From the NCBI RefSeq assembly GCF_900109465.1, contig NZ_FOAZ01000025.1, forward strand, positions 1-64,000: a stretch of DNA of 64,000 nt. Reading direction: 5' to 3'. Of the stretch, positions 53,334 through 61,498 are shown piece by piece. A program made the translations under genes and the position numbers. The notes beneath the pieces are model-generated. The model was given only the letters and a program-made list of their open reading frames with translations. It was not told the DNA's origin and did no database searches. The DNA is from Streptacidiphilus jiangxiensis (lineage in GTDB: Bacteria > Actinomycetota > Actinomycetes > Streptomycetales > Streptomycetaceae). How positions within the stretch are numbered: position 1 is the stretch's first letter; every line of letters starts with the position of its first letter.

Positions 53334-53837
53334 ATGTTCCGCCGTGCCGTCTGCCCGGGGTCGTTCGACCCCATCCACAACGGCCACCTCGACATAATCG
53401 AGCGCGCCTCGCGGCTCTACGACCAGGTCCATGTCGCCGTGCTGGTCAACCCCTCCAAGAAGGGGATGTTCAGCGTCGACGAGCGGGTCGCCATGATCGA
53501 GGAGATCACCGCGGGGTACGGCAACGTCAAGGTCGAGTCGCACCAGGGCCTGCTCGTCGACTACTGCCGCGACCGGGACATCCCGGCGATCGTCAAGGGC
53601 CTGCGCGCCGTCAGCGACTTCGACTACGAGCTGCAGATGGCCCAGATGAACTACGGGCTGACCGGCGTGGAGACCCTCTTCGTGCCGACCAACCCCACCT
53701 ACAGCTTCCAGTCCTCCTCGCTGATCAAGGAGGTCGCGGTCCTCGGCGGCGATGTGTCCCACCTTGTCCCGGACTTGGTGCTGCGCAGGCTGACCGAGCG
53801 GATCGCCGAACGTCGGGCACAGCCCACGAACCCGTAG
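53334..53837 (+). CDS. coaD: Phosphopantetheine adenylyltransferase
   Basis: 167 aa from the ATG at 53334, six nucleotides after GAGGAG; a GTG at 53316 overlapping the rsmD stop is the alternative. CoaD makes dephospho-CoA from phosphopantetheine and ATP. Nucleotidyltransferase motifs are CPGSFDPIHNGHLDIIERAS (residues about 6-25) and the C-terminal YSFQSSSLIKEVA (near 123). Normal length. Confidence 0.96.
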   Translation: MFRRAVCPGSFDPIHNGHLDIIERASRLYDQVHVAVLVNPSKKGMFSVDERVAMIEEITAGYGNVKVESHQGLLVDYCRDRDIPAIVKGLRAVSDFDYELQMAQMNYGLTGVETLFVPTNPTYSFQSSSLIKEVAVLGGDVSHLVPDLVLRRLTERIAERRAQPTNP

Positions 53838-53878
53838 GACTGAGTACAGTTCCTTACTCCAGTTCCCTCGCGGAAAGC

Positions 53879-54985
53879 GTGACCCCGGTGGACGTGCAGC
53901 AGAAGCTCGACGAGATCACCAAGCTGGTGGAGGGTGCCCGGTCGATGCCGATGTCGGCGTCGGTCGTGGTCAACAAGGCGGACCTGGTGGGCCTGCTGAC
54001 GGAGCTGCGCGAGGAGCTGCCGAGCGAGATCGCCCAGGCCCAGCAGACGGTCCAGTACGGCGACCAGGTGGTCGAGGACGCCCGTCGCGAGGCCGAGCGC
54101 GTCGTCGCAGCCGCCCACGAGGAACGCCAGGCGCTGATCAACGGCACCGACTACGTCACCGTCGCGCAGGCCGAGTCCGACCGGCTGCTGGGTGAGGCCC
54201 GCGCCGAGGCGGCCGAGCAGCGCCGCGAGGCGGACGACTACGTCGACAGCAAGCTCGCCAACTTCGAGGTCGTGCTGACCAAGACCCTGGGCGCGATCGG
54301 GCGCGGGCGCGCCAAGCTGCGCGTGGCCGGGGGGCCGGTCGAGGGCGAGGACGGCGAGGAGTTCACCCAGGACGCCTTCCGCTCGCCCAGCCCCGAGGTG
54401 GACGAGTACGTCGATGTGAAGCTCGCCGCACTGGAGACCGCGCTCAGCAAGACGCTGGAGGCGGTCGGTCGTGGCCGGGACAAGCTGCTGGGCAAGGCGC
54501 CGATCGACGAGCTGGGCGCCTACCTGGCCGCCGCCGACCAGGCGCAGGGCATCGAGCAGGGCGACATGCGGCAGGCGGCGGTGGCCGCCGAGCTGAGCCG
54601 TCAGGGCCTGATGACCGGGCACGACGGCATGCAGCCCGGCCAGGAGATGCACCCCGGCCAGGAGATGCACCCCGGGATGCAGCCGCAGCCGCAGGTCGAG
54701 TACTGGCCGCCGCAGGACCCGTACGGCCAGCCGCAGCAGCCGGTCTACGACCCCTACCAGGGCGGTTACGTCGAGCCGCAGCCGCAGCCCGTCTACGACC
54801 CGTACACCGGGGGCTATGTCGAGCCGCAGCCGGCCTACGACGCCTACGGCCAGCCGGTCCAGCACGCCCAGATCCCGCAGCAGCAGCACTACGCCCAGCA
54901 GCCGCCGCAGCAGGAGGTCACGAGCTTCTTCGACACCGGCTTCATCGACGTGTCGAAGCTGCGGGAGTACGGTCAGGGACACTGA
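53879..54985 (+). CDS. DivIVA-like coiled-coil protein with Pro/Gln/Tyr-rich tail
   Basis: 368 aa, GTG start at 53879. Residues about 1-45 are an N-terminal helical region with PMSASVVVNKADLVGLL. Residues about 45-230 are a long coiled coil (EARAEAAEQRREADDYVDSK) with two similar segments (YVDSKLANFEVVLTKTL and YVDVKLAALETALSKTL). Residues about 240-340 are Pro/Gln/Tyr-rich with short repeats (VYDPYxGGYVEPQPQ). It ends in a conserved-looking FFDTGFIDVSKLREYG. It resembles the streptomycete DivIVA/cell-division-initiation-like proteins found beside coaD; a polar-growth or scaffold role is inferred only. Confidence 0.8.
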   Translation: MTPVDVQQKLDEITKLVEGARSMPMSASVVVNKADLVGLLTELREELPSEIAQAQQTVQYGDQVVEDARREAERVVAAAHEERQALINGTDYVTVAQAESDRLLGEARAEAAEQRREADDYVDSKLANFEVVLTKTLGAIGRGRAKLRVAGGPVEGEDGEEFTQDAFRSPSPEVDEYVDVKLAALETALSKTLEAVGRGRDKLLGKAPIDELGAYLAAADQAQGIEQGDMRQAAVAAELSRQGLMTGHDGMQPGQEMHPGQEMHPGMQPQPQVEYWPPQDPYGQPQQPVYDPYQGGYVEPQPQPVYDPYTGGYVEPQPAYDAYGQPVQHAQIPQQQHYAQQPPQQEVTSFFDTGFIDVSKLREYGQGH

Positions 54986-55011
54986 TCGTCGCGTGATCGT
55001 CCGGCCCGAAG

Positions 55012-55041
55012 TTGGGTCGGGGTTCCGGCGTCGGGTATTCT
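55012..55041 (+). promoter_or_regulatory. Promoter of the DUF177-rpmF-rnc operon
   Basis: TTGGGT (55012-55017) and TATTCT (55036-55041) are 18 bp apart. Transcription would start near 55048, so open frame before that point cannot be coding. Confidence 0.6.
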
Positions 55042-55125
55042 GACCTCTCCGGCTTGATGTGCTGGGATTTGCTGCTGCCCTCGAACGGGGCGACGGCCGC
55101 CGAAGACCAAGAGAAGGACAGACCC

Positions 55126-55752
55126 CTGAACCGCCTCGACCACCGCAACCCGCTCGTGTTCGACACACACGAGCTGGGCCGTCGGCCTGGGGCGATGCGG
55201 AAGGTGTCCCGCTCGGTCCCGGCGCCCGAGAACCTCGGTAACGAGGTGATCGGTGTGCCGGTCGGCGCTCCCGTCGAGCTGGAGCTCCGTCTGGAGTCGG
55301 TCATCGAGGGCGTGCTCGTCACGGGCACGGCCGACGCCGACCTCAAGGGCGAGTGCGTACGCTGCCTGGAGCCGATCGAGCGCGAGCTCGAGGCGGACTT
55401 CCAGGAGCTGTACTACTACCCTGAGGCGGCCGACCGCTTCAAGGGAGGGTCCGACTCCGACGAGGACGAGGACGACGAGACTTACCGTCTTGAGGGCGAC
55501 CTGTTCGACCTCGAGACGGTGCTGCGTGACGCGGTGGTGCTCGCACTGCCGCTGCAGCCGGTGTGCCAGGACGACTGCCTGGGACTGTGCCCCGAGTGCG
55601 GGGCACGGCTCACGGACGACCCGGACCACCACCACGATGCCGTCGACCCCCGGTGGGCGGCACTGCAGGAACTCTCGGCCGCATCCAGCGCGACCGGTAG
55701 CGAAGAGGACAGCGTCACCCGGGAGGGTGCCGCCGAGAACCAGGAGAAGTAG
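55126..55752 (+). CDS. DUF177 (YceD) family protein
   Basis: About 208 aa if translation starts at the CTG at 55126, seven nucleotides after AAGGA. This gives [23 protein letters not shown], the conserved start region. The only ATG downstream of the promoter (55057) has no ribosome site. The domain has [19 protein letters not shown] (near residue 75) and [16 protein letters not shown] (near 150), cysteines that may bind metal. An acidic loop lies between them. YceD proteins are linked to 23S rRNA and ribosome metabolism and are almost always encoded before rpmF, as here. Confidence 0.88.
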   Translation: MNRLDHRNPLVFDTHELGRRPGAMRKVSRSVPAPENLGNEVIGVPVGAPVELELRLESVIEGVLVTGTADADLKGECVRCLEPIERELEADFQELYYYPEAADRFKGGSDSDEDEDDETYRLEGDLFDLETVLRDAVVLALPLQPVCQDDCLGLCPECGARLTDDPDHHHDAVDPRWAALQELSAASSATGSEEDSVTREGAAENQEK

Positions 55753-55754
55753 CT

Positions 55755-55928
55755 GTGGCTGTTCCCAAGCGGAAGATGTCGCGCAGCAACACGCGTCACC
55801 GTCGTGCGCAGTGGAAGGCCACTGTTCCCGCGCTCGTGGCGTGCGACCGCTGCAACCAGCCGAAGCTGGGTCACATCGCGTGCCCGAGCTGCGGCACCTA
55901 CAACCGCCGTCAGGTCCTGTCGGTCTGA
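55755..55928 (+). CDS. rpmF: 50S ribosomal protein L32
   Basis: 57 aa, GTG at 55755, just 2 bp after the DUF177 stop; ribosome site AGGAGAAG is inside the end of that gene. L32 signature: [20 protein letters not shown], then [20 protein letters not shown]. The four cysteines (CDRC and CPSC) show the zinc-binding form. Second gene of the yceD-rpmF-rnc-mutM series. Confidence 0.97.
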   Translation: MAVPKRKMSRSNTRHRRAQWKATVPALVACDRCNQPKLGHIACPSCGTYNRRQVLSV

Positions 55929-55945
55929 CGGCAGGAGAACACCAG

Positions 55946-56698
55946 ATGTCAGCGTCAGCATCCGCTTCGCACGCCGACACCGGGTACAGCGTTCTGGAGG
56001 GACGGCTCGGCTACACGCTTGAGCCGTCCCTTCTGACGCGTGCACTGACTCACCGCTCGTACGCGTACGAGAACGGTGGCCTCCCCACGAACGAGCGTCT
56101 GGAGTTCCTGGGCGACTCGGTGCTGGGCCTGGTGGTGACGGACACCCTCTACCGCGTCCACCCCGACCTTCCGGAGGGGCAGCTCGCGAAGCTGCGCGCC
56201 GCGGTGGTCAATTCGCGCGCCCTTGCGGACGTCGCGCGGGGTCTGGAACTCGGTACTTTCATCAGCCTCGGCCGTGGCGAGGAGGGAACCGGTGGACGGG
56301 ACAAGTCCTCGATCCTCGCGGACACCCTCGAGGCCGTCATTGGCGCGGTCTATCTCGACCAGGGCCTGGACAGCGCCTCCGAGCTGGTGCACCGGCTCTT
56401 CGACCCGTTGATCGAGAAGTCGTCGAACCTCGGTGCGGGCCTGGACTGGAAGACCAGTCTCCAGGAGCTCACCGCGACCGTCGGGATCGGTGTGCCGGAG
56501 TACGTCGTCACGGAGTCCGGTCCGGACCACGAGAAGACGTTCATCGCCGCCGCCCGCGTGGCCGGCGAGGACTACGGCACGGGCACCGGCCGCTCCAAGA
56601 AGGAGGCCGAGCAGAAGGCCGCCGAGAGCGCTTGGCACGCCATCCGCGAGAAGCACGGTGACGGCAACGCCCGCTCCGCGCCCGCCGCGGACGCCTGA
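55946..56698 (+). CDS. rnc: Ribonuclease III
   Basis: 250 aa from the ATG at 55946 (AGGAG nine nucleotides upstream); the frame open from 55253 lies inside DUF177 and rpmF. The RNase III domain (about 12-150) has [13 protein letters not shown] (near residue 49), with the catalytic Asp, and [13 protein letters not shown]. The double-stranded RNA-binding domain (about 170-240) has [11 protein letters not shown] and [14 protein letters not shown]. It processes rRNA and double-stranded RNA. In streptomycetes RNase III (AbsB) also affects antibiotic production. Confidence 0.96.
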   Translation: MSASASASHADTGYSVLEGRLGYTLEPSLLTRALTHRSYAYENGGLPTNERLEFLGDSVLGLVVTDTLYRVHPDLPEGQLAKLRAAVVNSRALADVARGLELGTFISLGRGEEGTGGRDKSSILADTLEAVIGAVYLDQGLDSASELVHRLFDPLIEKSSNLGAGLDWKTSLQELTATVGIGVPEYVVTESGPDHEKTFIAAARVAGEDYGTGTGRSKKEAEQKAAESAWHAIREKHGDGNARSAPAADA

Positions 56699-56745
56699 CC
56701 GCGTCCTCACGCCCACCACGAGCCCACTGCGACTAGGCTGCCCGG

Positions 56746-57612
56746 ATGCCTGAGCTTCCCGAAGTAGAGGTCGTCCGGCGCGGTCTGGACCGCTGGGTCA
56801 GTGGACGGACCGTTCGTGCGGTCGACGTGCTGCACCCGCGTGCCGTGCGCCGCCACGAGGCCGGCCCGGACGACTTCGCCGCGCAGCTGCGCGGCCGGGA
56901 GCTCGGTCCGGCGCTTCGTCGTGGCAAGTACCTGTGGCTGCCCCTGCCCGGCACCGGCGTCTCGCTGCTGGGCCATCTCGGCATGAGCGGCCAGCTGCTG
57001 GTGCAGCCGGAGGGCGCGCCGGACGAGAAGCACCTGCGGGTGCGGGTCCGCTTCGACGACGCGGCCGGCACCGAGCTGCGCTTCGTGGACCAGCGCACCT
57101 TCGGTGGTCTCGCCGTCGAGGACGCGGACCCGAGCGACCCGGACGCGGCCCCGATGTCCCTCGCGCACATCGCCCGCGACCCGCTCGACCCGCGCTTCGA
57201 CGACACCGCCTTCCTCGCCGCGCTGCGCCGCCGCAGCAGCGGCGTCAAGCGCGCGCTGCTGGACCAGTCCCTGATCAGTGGCGTCGGCAACATCTACGCC
57301 GACGAGGCGCTGTGGCGCAGCAAGCTGCACTACGACCGTCCCGCCGACACCCTCACCCGGCCGGCCTCCGAGCTGCTGCTCGGCTCCGCCCGCGCGGTGA
57401 TGACGGAGGCCCTGGCCCAGGGCGGCACCAGCTTCGACAGCCTCTACGTCAACGTCAACGGCGAGTCCGGCTACTTCTCCCGTTCCCTCGACGCCTACGG
57501 TCGTGAGGGCGAGGCCTGCAACCGCTGCGGCACGGCGATGCGCCGCGCGGCGTGGATGAACCGCTCCAGCTACTTCTGCCCGAAGTGCCAGAGGCTGCCC
57601 CGGCCCCGGTGA
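56746..57612 (+). CDS. mutM: Formamidopyrimidine-DNA glycosylase
   Basis: 288 aa, ATG at 56746. Pro2 and Glu3 ([14 protein letters not shown]) form the active site. Others are Lys in [13 protein letters not shown] segment ([12 protein letters not shown], near residue 62), the helix-two-turn-helix region [19 protein letters not shown] (near 175) and the C-terminal zinc finger [11 protein letters not shown] / YFCPKCQ (near 260-282). It removes 8-oxoguanine and other oxidised purines. Full length. Confidence 0.96.
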   Translation: MPELPEVEVVRRGLDRWVSGRTVRAVDVLHPRAVRRHEAGPDDFAAQLRGRELGPALRRGKYLWLPLPGTGVSLLGHLGMSGQLLVQPEGAPDEKHLRVRVRFDDAAGTELRFVDQRTFGGLAVEDADPSDPDAAPMSLAHIARDPLDPRFDDTAFLAALRRRSSGVKRALLDQSLISGVGNIYADEALWRSKLHYDRPADTLTRPASELLLGSARAVMTEALAQGGTSFDSLYVNVNGESGYFSRSLDAYGREGEACNRCGTAMRRAAWMNRSSYFCPKCQRLPRPR

Positions 57613-57666
57613 GTGATCACTGATGTGGCAGGCTGCTGACCGCACGCGTTCAACGGGGAGGCAGCA

Positions 57667-57981
57667 GTGGCGGCTGAGCACTTCTATGTCGGCAACGAGT
57701 ACCTGCACGATCTGGCGACGGAGTTCCAGCAGGCGGCGGACCGGCTCGCGTCGCTGGCTCCCGCCTTCCAGAACAACGTCATCGAGATCGGCGAGGCGTT
57801 CGGCCTTCTCGGCGCCTGCACCGGCGCGGCCTCGCAGTACCAGTCGCTGGTCGAGCACACGGCCCACGGTCTCGGGGAGCTGGAGCAGGCGCTGGCGGCG
57901 GACTCGGCCGGTCTGGAGCACACGGCGGAGATGTACGACCAGGTGGAGCACTGCAACGCCGGCCTGCTCGGGGGAGTCTGA
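57667..57981 (+). CDS. Small WXG100-like/ESX-type helical protein (104 aa)
   Basis: GTG at 57667 with GGGGAGG about six nucleotides upstream. The product is a two-helix protein of WXG100 size (EFQQAADRLASLAPAFQNN, then LVEHTAHGLGELEQALAADSAGLEHTAEMYDQ) with no signal peptide. It lacks a clear W-x-G; the turn region reads GEAFGLLGA. Its stop overlaps the next ATG (TGATG). Pairing of two such proteins is typical of type VII secretion substrates, but I see no secretion gene here. Confidence 0.65.
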   Translation: MAAEHFYVGNEYLHDLATEFQQAADRLASLAPAFQNNVIEIGEAFGLLGACTGAASQYQSLVEHTAHGLGELEQALAADSAGLEHTAEMYDQVEHCNAGLLGGV

Positions 57982-59129
57982 TGTACGACATCAACGGCGC
58001 CATCGCCGACAAGGTCGCCAAGGTTCTCTCCCTGCTCAACCTGCCCTGGCCCGGCGGCGATCCCGCGACCCTGCGGGACTTCGCCGGTGAGTGGCGTGCC
58101 ATGGCCGGCGAGCTGACCCGGACGGCCGACCAGCTCGACTCCCGGGTCGGTCAGGTCGTCGGCACGCACTGGCAGGGCGCGGCGGCGGACGCGTTCGAGG
58201 CGCATTGGCGCCTCCAGCACCAGGCGATGCAGCAGAGCTCACAGAACTTCGAGGCGGTGGCCAAGGAGCTCGAGTCCTACGCCGACGAGGCGGAGCAGAT
58301 CATCGCCGCGATCGTCGAGATCGCGCTGCAGATCGCCGAGTTCGAGCTGGCCGGGGCGTTGCTGACCGTCTTCACCGCCGGGATCTCCGACGCCGTCGCG
58401 GCGGCTGCCTCCGGCGAGCGGGCCTGGAAGATCACCCAGCTGATCGACAAGTTCATCAAGCTGGGCGAGAAGGCCATCAAGGTGATCACTGAGCTGATCA
58501 ACGAGATCCGCAAGATGGGCGCGATTCCCAGGATCATCATGGACGCCCTGAAGAACACGGCGATGAACCTGATCGGCACGCAGCTGACCAACGTCATGAC
58601 CGGCCAGGGTTGGATCAAGGGCTCGGACGTGAAGACCGCCGCGCTCGCGGGTTCGTTGGGCAGCGTGGGTGGTTCGGCGCTCGACGGGCTCGGCGAGAAG
58701 TTCGGCGGCAGCGGTGGCCTCGGGAAGATCGGCAACTTCCTGTCGGGCAAGGGCGCCGACGGCGAGCCGCTCACCGGTGCCGCCGCCTTCGGGTCGCGCG
58801 CCTTCGGGGGCGGACTCACCAGCGGCGCCGCCGCGGTGGGCACGGACATCTACCAGGGCAAGGACGCGGGCACGACCGTCGCGGACGGGGTGACCTCCAC
58901 GGTCACCGGTGGCGTCGGCGCCGGAGTCGCGGGCGGCCACCAGGTCGACGCCCTGCCGAGCCAGGGCCGCCACGCCAAGCCCGTCGGCCCCTACACGCCG
59001 ATCACGACCGACCTCGGGGCGAACGGATACGTCTACGGCGCGGGCGGCGCGGTCGAGACCGACATCAACGCGACGAAGCTGACGCCCCAGCAGCAGGGCG
59101 CGGACGGGGCCGTGGAGGTGGTCCCGTGA
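57981..59129 (+). CDS. WXG100-like protein with glycine-rich C-terminal half
   Basis: 382 aa, ATG at 57981. The N-terminal helices contain the WXG-type turn THWQGAAADAFEAHW (near residue 57). A helical, partly hydrophobic segment follows (about 105-150, EFELAGALLTVFTAGISDAVAAAAS), then a region (about 150-205) with many Ile/Lys. The last 160 residues are Gly/Ala-rich (LAGSLGSVGGSALDGLGEKF). The arrangement resembles LXG/WXG polymorphic-toxin carriers, but no toxin domain and no immunity protein are seen. It overlaps both neighbours by 1-4 bp, so all three are co-translated. Confidence 0.7.
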   Translation: MYDINGAIADKVAKVLSLLNLPWPGGDPATLRDFAGEWRAMAGELTRTADQLDSRVGQVVGTHWQGAAADAFEAHWRLQHQAMQQSSQNFEAVAKELESYADEAEQIIAAIVEIALQIAEFELAGALLTVFTAGISDAVAAAASGERAWKITQLIDKFIKLGEKAIKVITELINEIRKMGAIPRIIMDALKNTAMNLIGTQLTNVMTGQGWIKGSDVKTAALAGSLGSVGGSALDGLGEKFGGSGGLGKIGNFLSGKGADGEPLTGAAAFGSRAFGGGLTSGAAAVGTDIYQGKDAGTTVADGVTSTVTGGVGAGVAGGHQVDALPSQGRHAKPVGPYTPITTDLGANGYVYGAGGAVETDINATKLTPQQQGADGAVEVVP

Positions 59130-59842
59130 TCGGTGCGGTGGTGGCCGGTGTGGTGGTTCTGGGTCTCCTGGGGATGGTCGCGATGTTCAGCATCCGTGCG
59201 TCGGGCAAGGCGTCGAAGAGCGACAAGGAAGCGGCCCTCGCGGGTCGTCCCGGTTGGGCGACGGCCGACGCGAAGGGCCTGGCGGAGCGCTATCGGCGTG
59301 CCTCGCCCTTCTCCTTCGGCGAGCGCACCTTCGGCGGGCTGTTGCGCGGACCGCTGCTCGGCGGGCTCCGAGCCGAGACGTTCCTCGTCCTGTTCGGCCA
59401 GAACCACGACGCGCGCAATCAGCAGATGACCAGCTGGACCGTCGCCACCGTGATCTTCCCTTACCCGCTGCCCATGGTCGCCCTCTCCACCACGAACGAC
59501 CCGCGCGACCGGGAGCCGACCCCCCAGGACCCCTCGCGCTACAGCGAGGGGTCGCACGGCCCGGCCTTCGCCGGCTTGCGCGGCTTCGCCACCGACCCGG
59601 CGGCCGCCGCGGCGCTGTTCACCCCCGAGGTGCTGGACCGCACCCGGGCGCTTCGCGCCGACTGGCGGATGGACGGGCACGTGCTGATCGCCGTGGTGAA
59701 GGAGCGTCTGCCCGCGCCTGCCAGGATGACCCTGGTCGACAACATGGCCTGGATCGGCACGCTCCTCCCGGCCGAGGTCCGGGAGACGGCCGCCCTGCAG
59801 TCGGACCCCTGGCCGGGCCCGACGGCAGAGCGGCCTGCGTAG
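59126..59842 (+). CDS. Membrane-anchored hypothetical protein of the WXG operon
   Basis: 238 aa from the GTG at 59126, in a four-base GTGA overlap with the previous gene. One N-terminal helix (VIGAVVAGVVVLGLLGMVAMF) would anchor it, with the rest probably cytosolic (RASGKASKSDKEA after the helix). The soluble part has a segment ETFLVLFGQNHDARNQQMTSW and a later DWRMDGHVLIAVVKERLP. I know no family for it. It could be a partner, chaperone or anchor for the two WXG-like proteins. Confidence 0.65.
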   Translation: MIGAVVAGVVVLGLLGMVAMFSIRASGKASKSDKEAALAGRPGWATADAKGLAERYRRASPFSFGERTFGGLLRGPLLGGLRAETFLVLFGQNHDARNQQMTSWTVATVIFPYPLPMVALSTTNDPRDREPTPQDPSRYSEGSHGPAFAGLRGFATDPAAAAALFTPEVLDRTRALRADWRMDGHVLIAVVKERLPAPARMTLVDNMAWIGTLLPAEVRETAALQSDPWPGPTAERPA

Positions 59843-59855
59843 CCTTGCAGCGCCG

Positions 59856-61409
59856 CTACCGCGCCGCGTAGTCGTTCACGACGGGCAGGGCCTTGTCCGA
59901 GAAGTCGAACATCGCCTGGTTCTCCCAGCCGTCGCCGGACGAGGCGTTCGTCGGGTCCCAGCCGTTGCCCGCCACCACCGTCCAGGTCGGCTCCCAGTAG
60001 AACGCGCCCCAGCCGAGCCCGTTCGGGACGGCCTGGACGATCGACTGGACGTCGCGGAAGTTCGCCGCCTGCCCGGCCGGGGTGGCGGCGTAGCCGGCGT
60101 CGAGCGTGGTGTTGGTGGAGGTGACCGAGTTGGTCTCGGAGTCACCGTTGGCCATCGTCCACGGGTAGGCGGTCTCGGCCACGAGGACCGGCTTCTTGAA
60201 GGTCGCCGCCAGGTCGTCCAGCGTGGTCTGGAGTTGGTCCAGCGGGCCGTGCCAGTAGTCGTAGTAGGACAGCCCGATCACGTCGAACGGAACGCCGTCG
60301 TTCACGGCGTTCTGGTACCAGGCCTTGTCGGTGGCGTCCGCCGCACCGTTCGCGATGTGCAGCATGATCTTCGTGTTCGGCGCCGCCGCCTTGACGCCGC
60401 TGATCCCGGCCTTGAGCAGCGCCGCGAACTGGCTCCAGTTCGAGGTGGAGCCCAGTGACCAGAGCATCCCGGCGTTGACCTCGTTGCCGACCTGGACCAT
60501 GTCCGGCGCCGTGCCCTGGGCGACGAGGTCGCCGACGACCTGCTTGGAGTAGGCGGTCACCTGTGTCTCCAACTGCGTGAGACTGTCGCTCGCCCACGCG
60601 GCGGGGATCGCCTGGTGCCCGGGATCGGCCCAGGTGTCGGAGTAGTGCAGGTCCAGCAGCAGGCCCATGCCCTTCGCCTTGACCTGCTTGGCCATCGCCA
60701 GCAGCTCGGTCTCGTCGTCGAACCCGTCCGCAGGGTTCACCCAGACGCGCAGCCGCGCGTAGTTCATACCCGCGTTGCCGAGGACCGTGAGCGCGGTCTG
60801 CTGCGTGCCGCTGCTGTTGTCGTAGACGCCGCCCAACTCCTGGCCACGCTCCAGACTGGAGACGTCACCGCCCCGGATCGGCAGCGAGGCGTAGCCGGAG
60901 GTGAAGCTGATGTCGTCGTAGTTGGTCCAGTCGCCGGCGTTGGCGTCGGAGTAGAGGCCGATGGTGCACTGGCCGCCGCTGACGGTCGTGGAGACCACGA
61001 TCCGCACCCAGTTGCCGTCGGCGGTCGGCGGGACGGAGGTCTGCTTGTCGCTGCCGCCGCAGCCCAGCAGGCCGATGGTGTCGGTGTTCTGCCCGCCGCC
61101 GGAGCGGACCCAGGCGGTGAGTGTGTAGGTGCCGTTCGCCAGGCCGGTAAGCGTCTGATAGGTGGTCACCTTGTAGGCGCTGGATGCCCAGTGGGTGAGC
61201 CGGTAGCTGCCGGAGTGGCCGCCGGACTCGGTGTAGGAGGCGGACGAGGTCCCGCTCGTGCTCCAACCGGCCGGCGTGGCGGTGCCCTTGCCGTCGCTCT
61301 CGAACCCGCCGTTGTTGACCGAACCGGCGGCGTGAGCTGCGGGCGCACCGAGCAGTGCGGCGGAGGCGAGCAGTGAGACAGCGGTGGTACGGACTATCAG
61401 GTGGCGCAT
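59856..61409 (-). CDS. Secreted arabinogalactan endo-beta-1,4-galactanase (GH53)
   Basis: 517 aa from the ATG at 61409 (AGAGGA eight nucleotides upstream); the longer frame reads into the GH42 gene. Signal peptide: MRHLIVRTTAVSLLASAALL to AHAAG. Residues about 30-165 are a jelly-roll carbohydrate-binding module (VNNGGFESDGKGTATPAGW, YDDISF). Residues about 170-517 are GH53: GGDVSSLERGQELGGVYDN, YARLRVWVNP, GLLLDLHYSDTWADPG, the acid/base Glu in VQVGNEVNAGMLW and the nucleophile Glu in PVLVAETAYPW. It cuts beta-1,4-galactan of plant pectin into galactooligosaccharides outside the cell. Confidence 0.93.
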   Translation of the reverse strand: MRHLIVRTTAVSLLASAALLGAPAAHAAGSVNNGGFESDGKGTATPAGWSTSGTSSASYTESGGHSGSYRLTHWASSAYKVTTYQTLTGLANGTYTLTAWVRSGGGQNTDTIGLLGCGGSDKQTSVPPTADGNWVRIVVSTTVSGGQCTIGLYSDANAGDWTNYDDISFTSGYASLPIRGGDVSSLERGQELGGVYDNSSGTQQTALTVLGNAGMNYARLRVWVNPADGFDDETELLAMAKQVKAKGMGLLLDLHYSDTWADPGHQAIPAAWASDSLTQLETQVTAYSKQVVGDLVAQGTAPDMVQVGNEVNAGMLWSLGSTSNWSQFAALLKAGISGVKAAAPNTKIMLHIANGAADATDKAWYQNAVNDGVPFDVIGLSYYDYWHGPLDQLQTTLDDLAATFKKPVLVAETAYPWTMANGDSETNSVTSTNTTLDAGYAATPAGQAANFRDVQSIVQAVPNGLGWGAFYWEPTWTVVAGNGWDPTNASSGDGWENQAMFDFSDKALPVVNDYAAR

Positions 61410-61498
61410 CGTCAACGTCCTCTCTGACGTCGAGATGGGGTGGGAGTGCCCCGGTGGCGTGACCCTCAGCACGCCACCGAGGCAGAGGCGCGCCCGGA

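Noticed and set aside
55012..55056. Start of the DUF177 gene at 55012
   Set aside because: It falls within the predicted -35 to -10 region, ahead of the likely transcription start.
57981..59129. Toxin domain in the C-terminus of the 382-aa WXG-like protein
   Set aside because: The C-terminal half is Gly/Ala-rich and low in charged catalytic residues; no nuclease, deaminase or ADP-ribosylase motif is seen.
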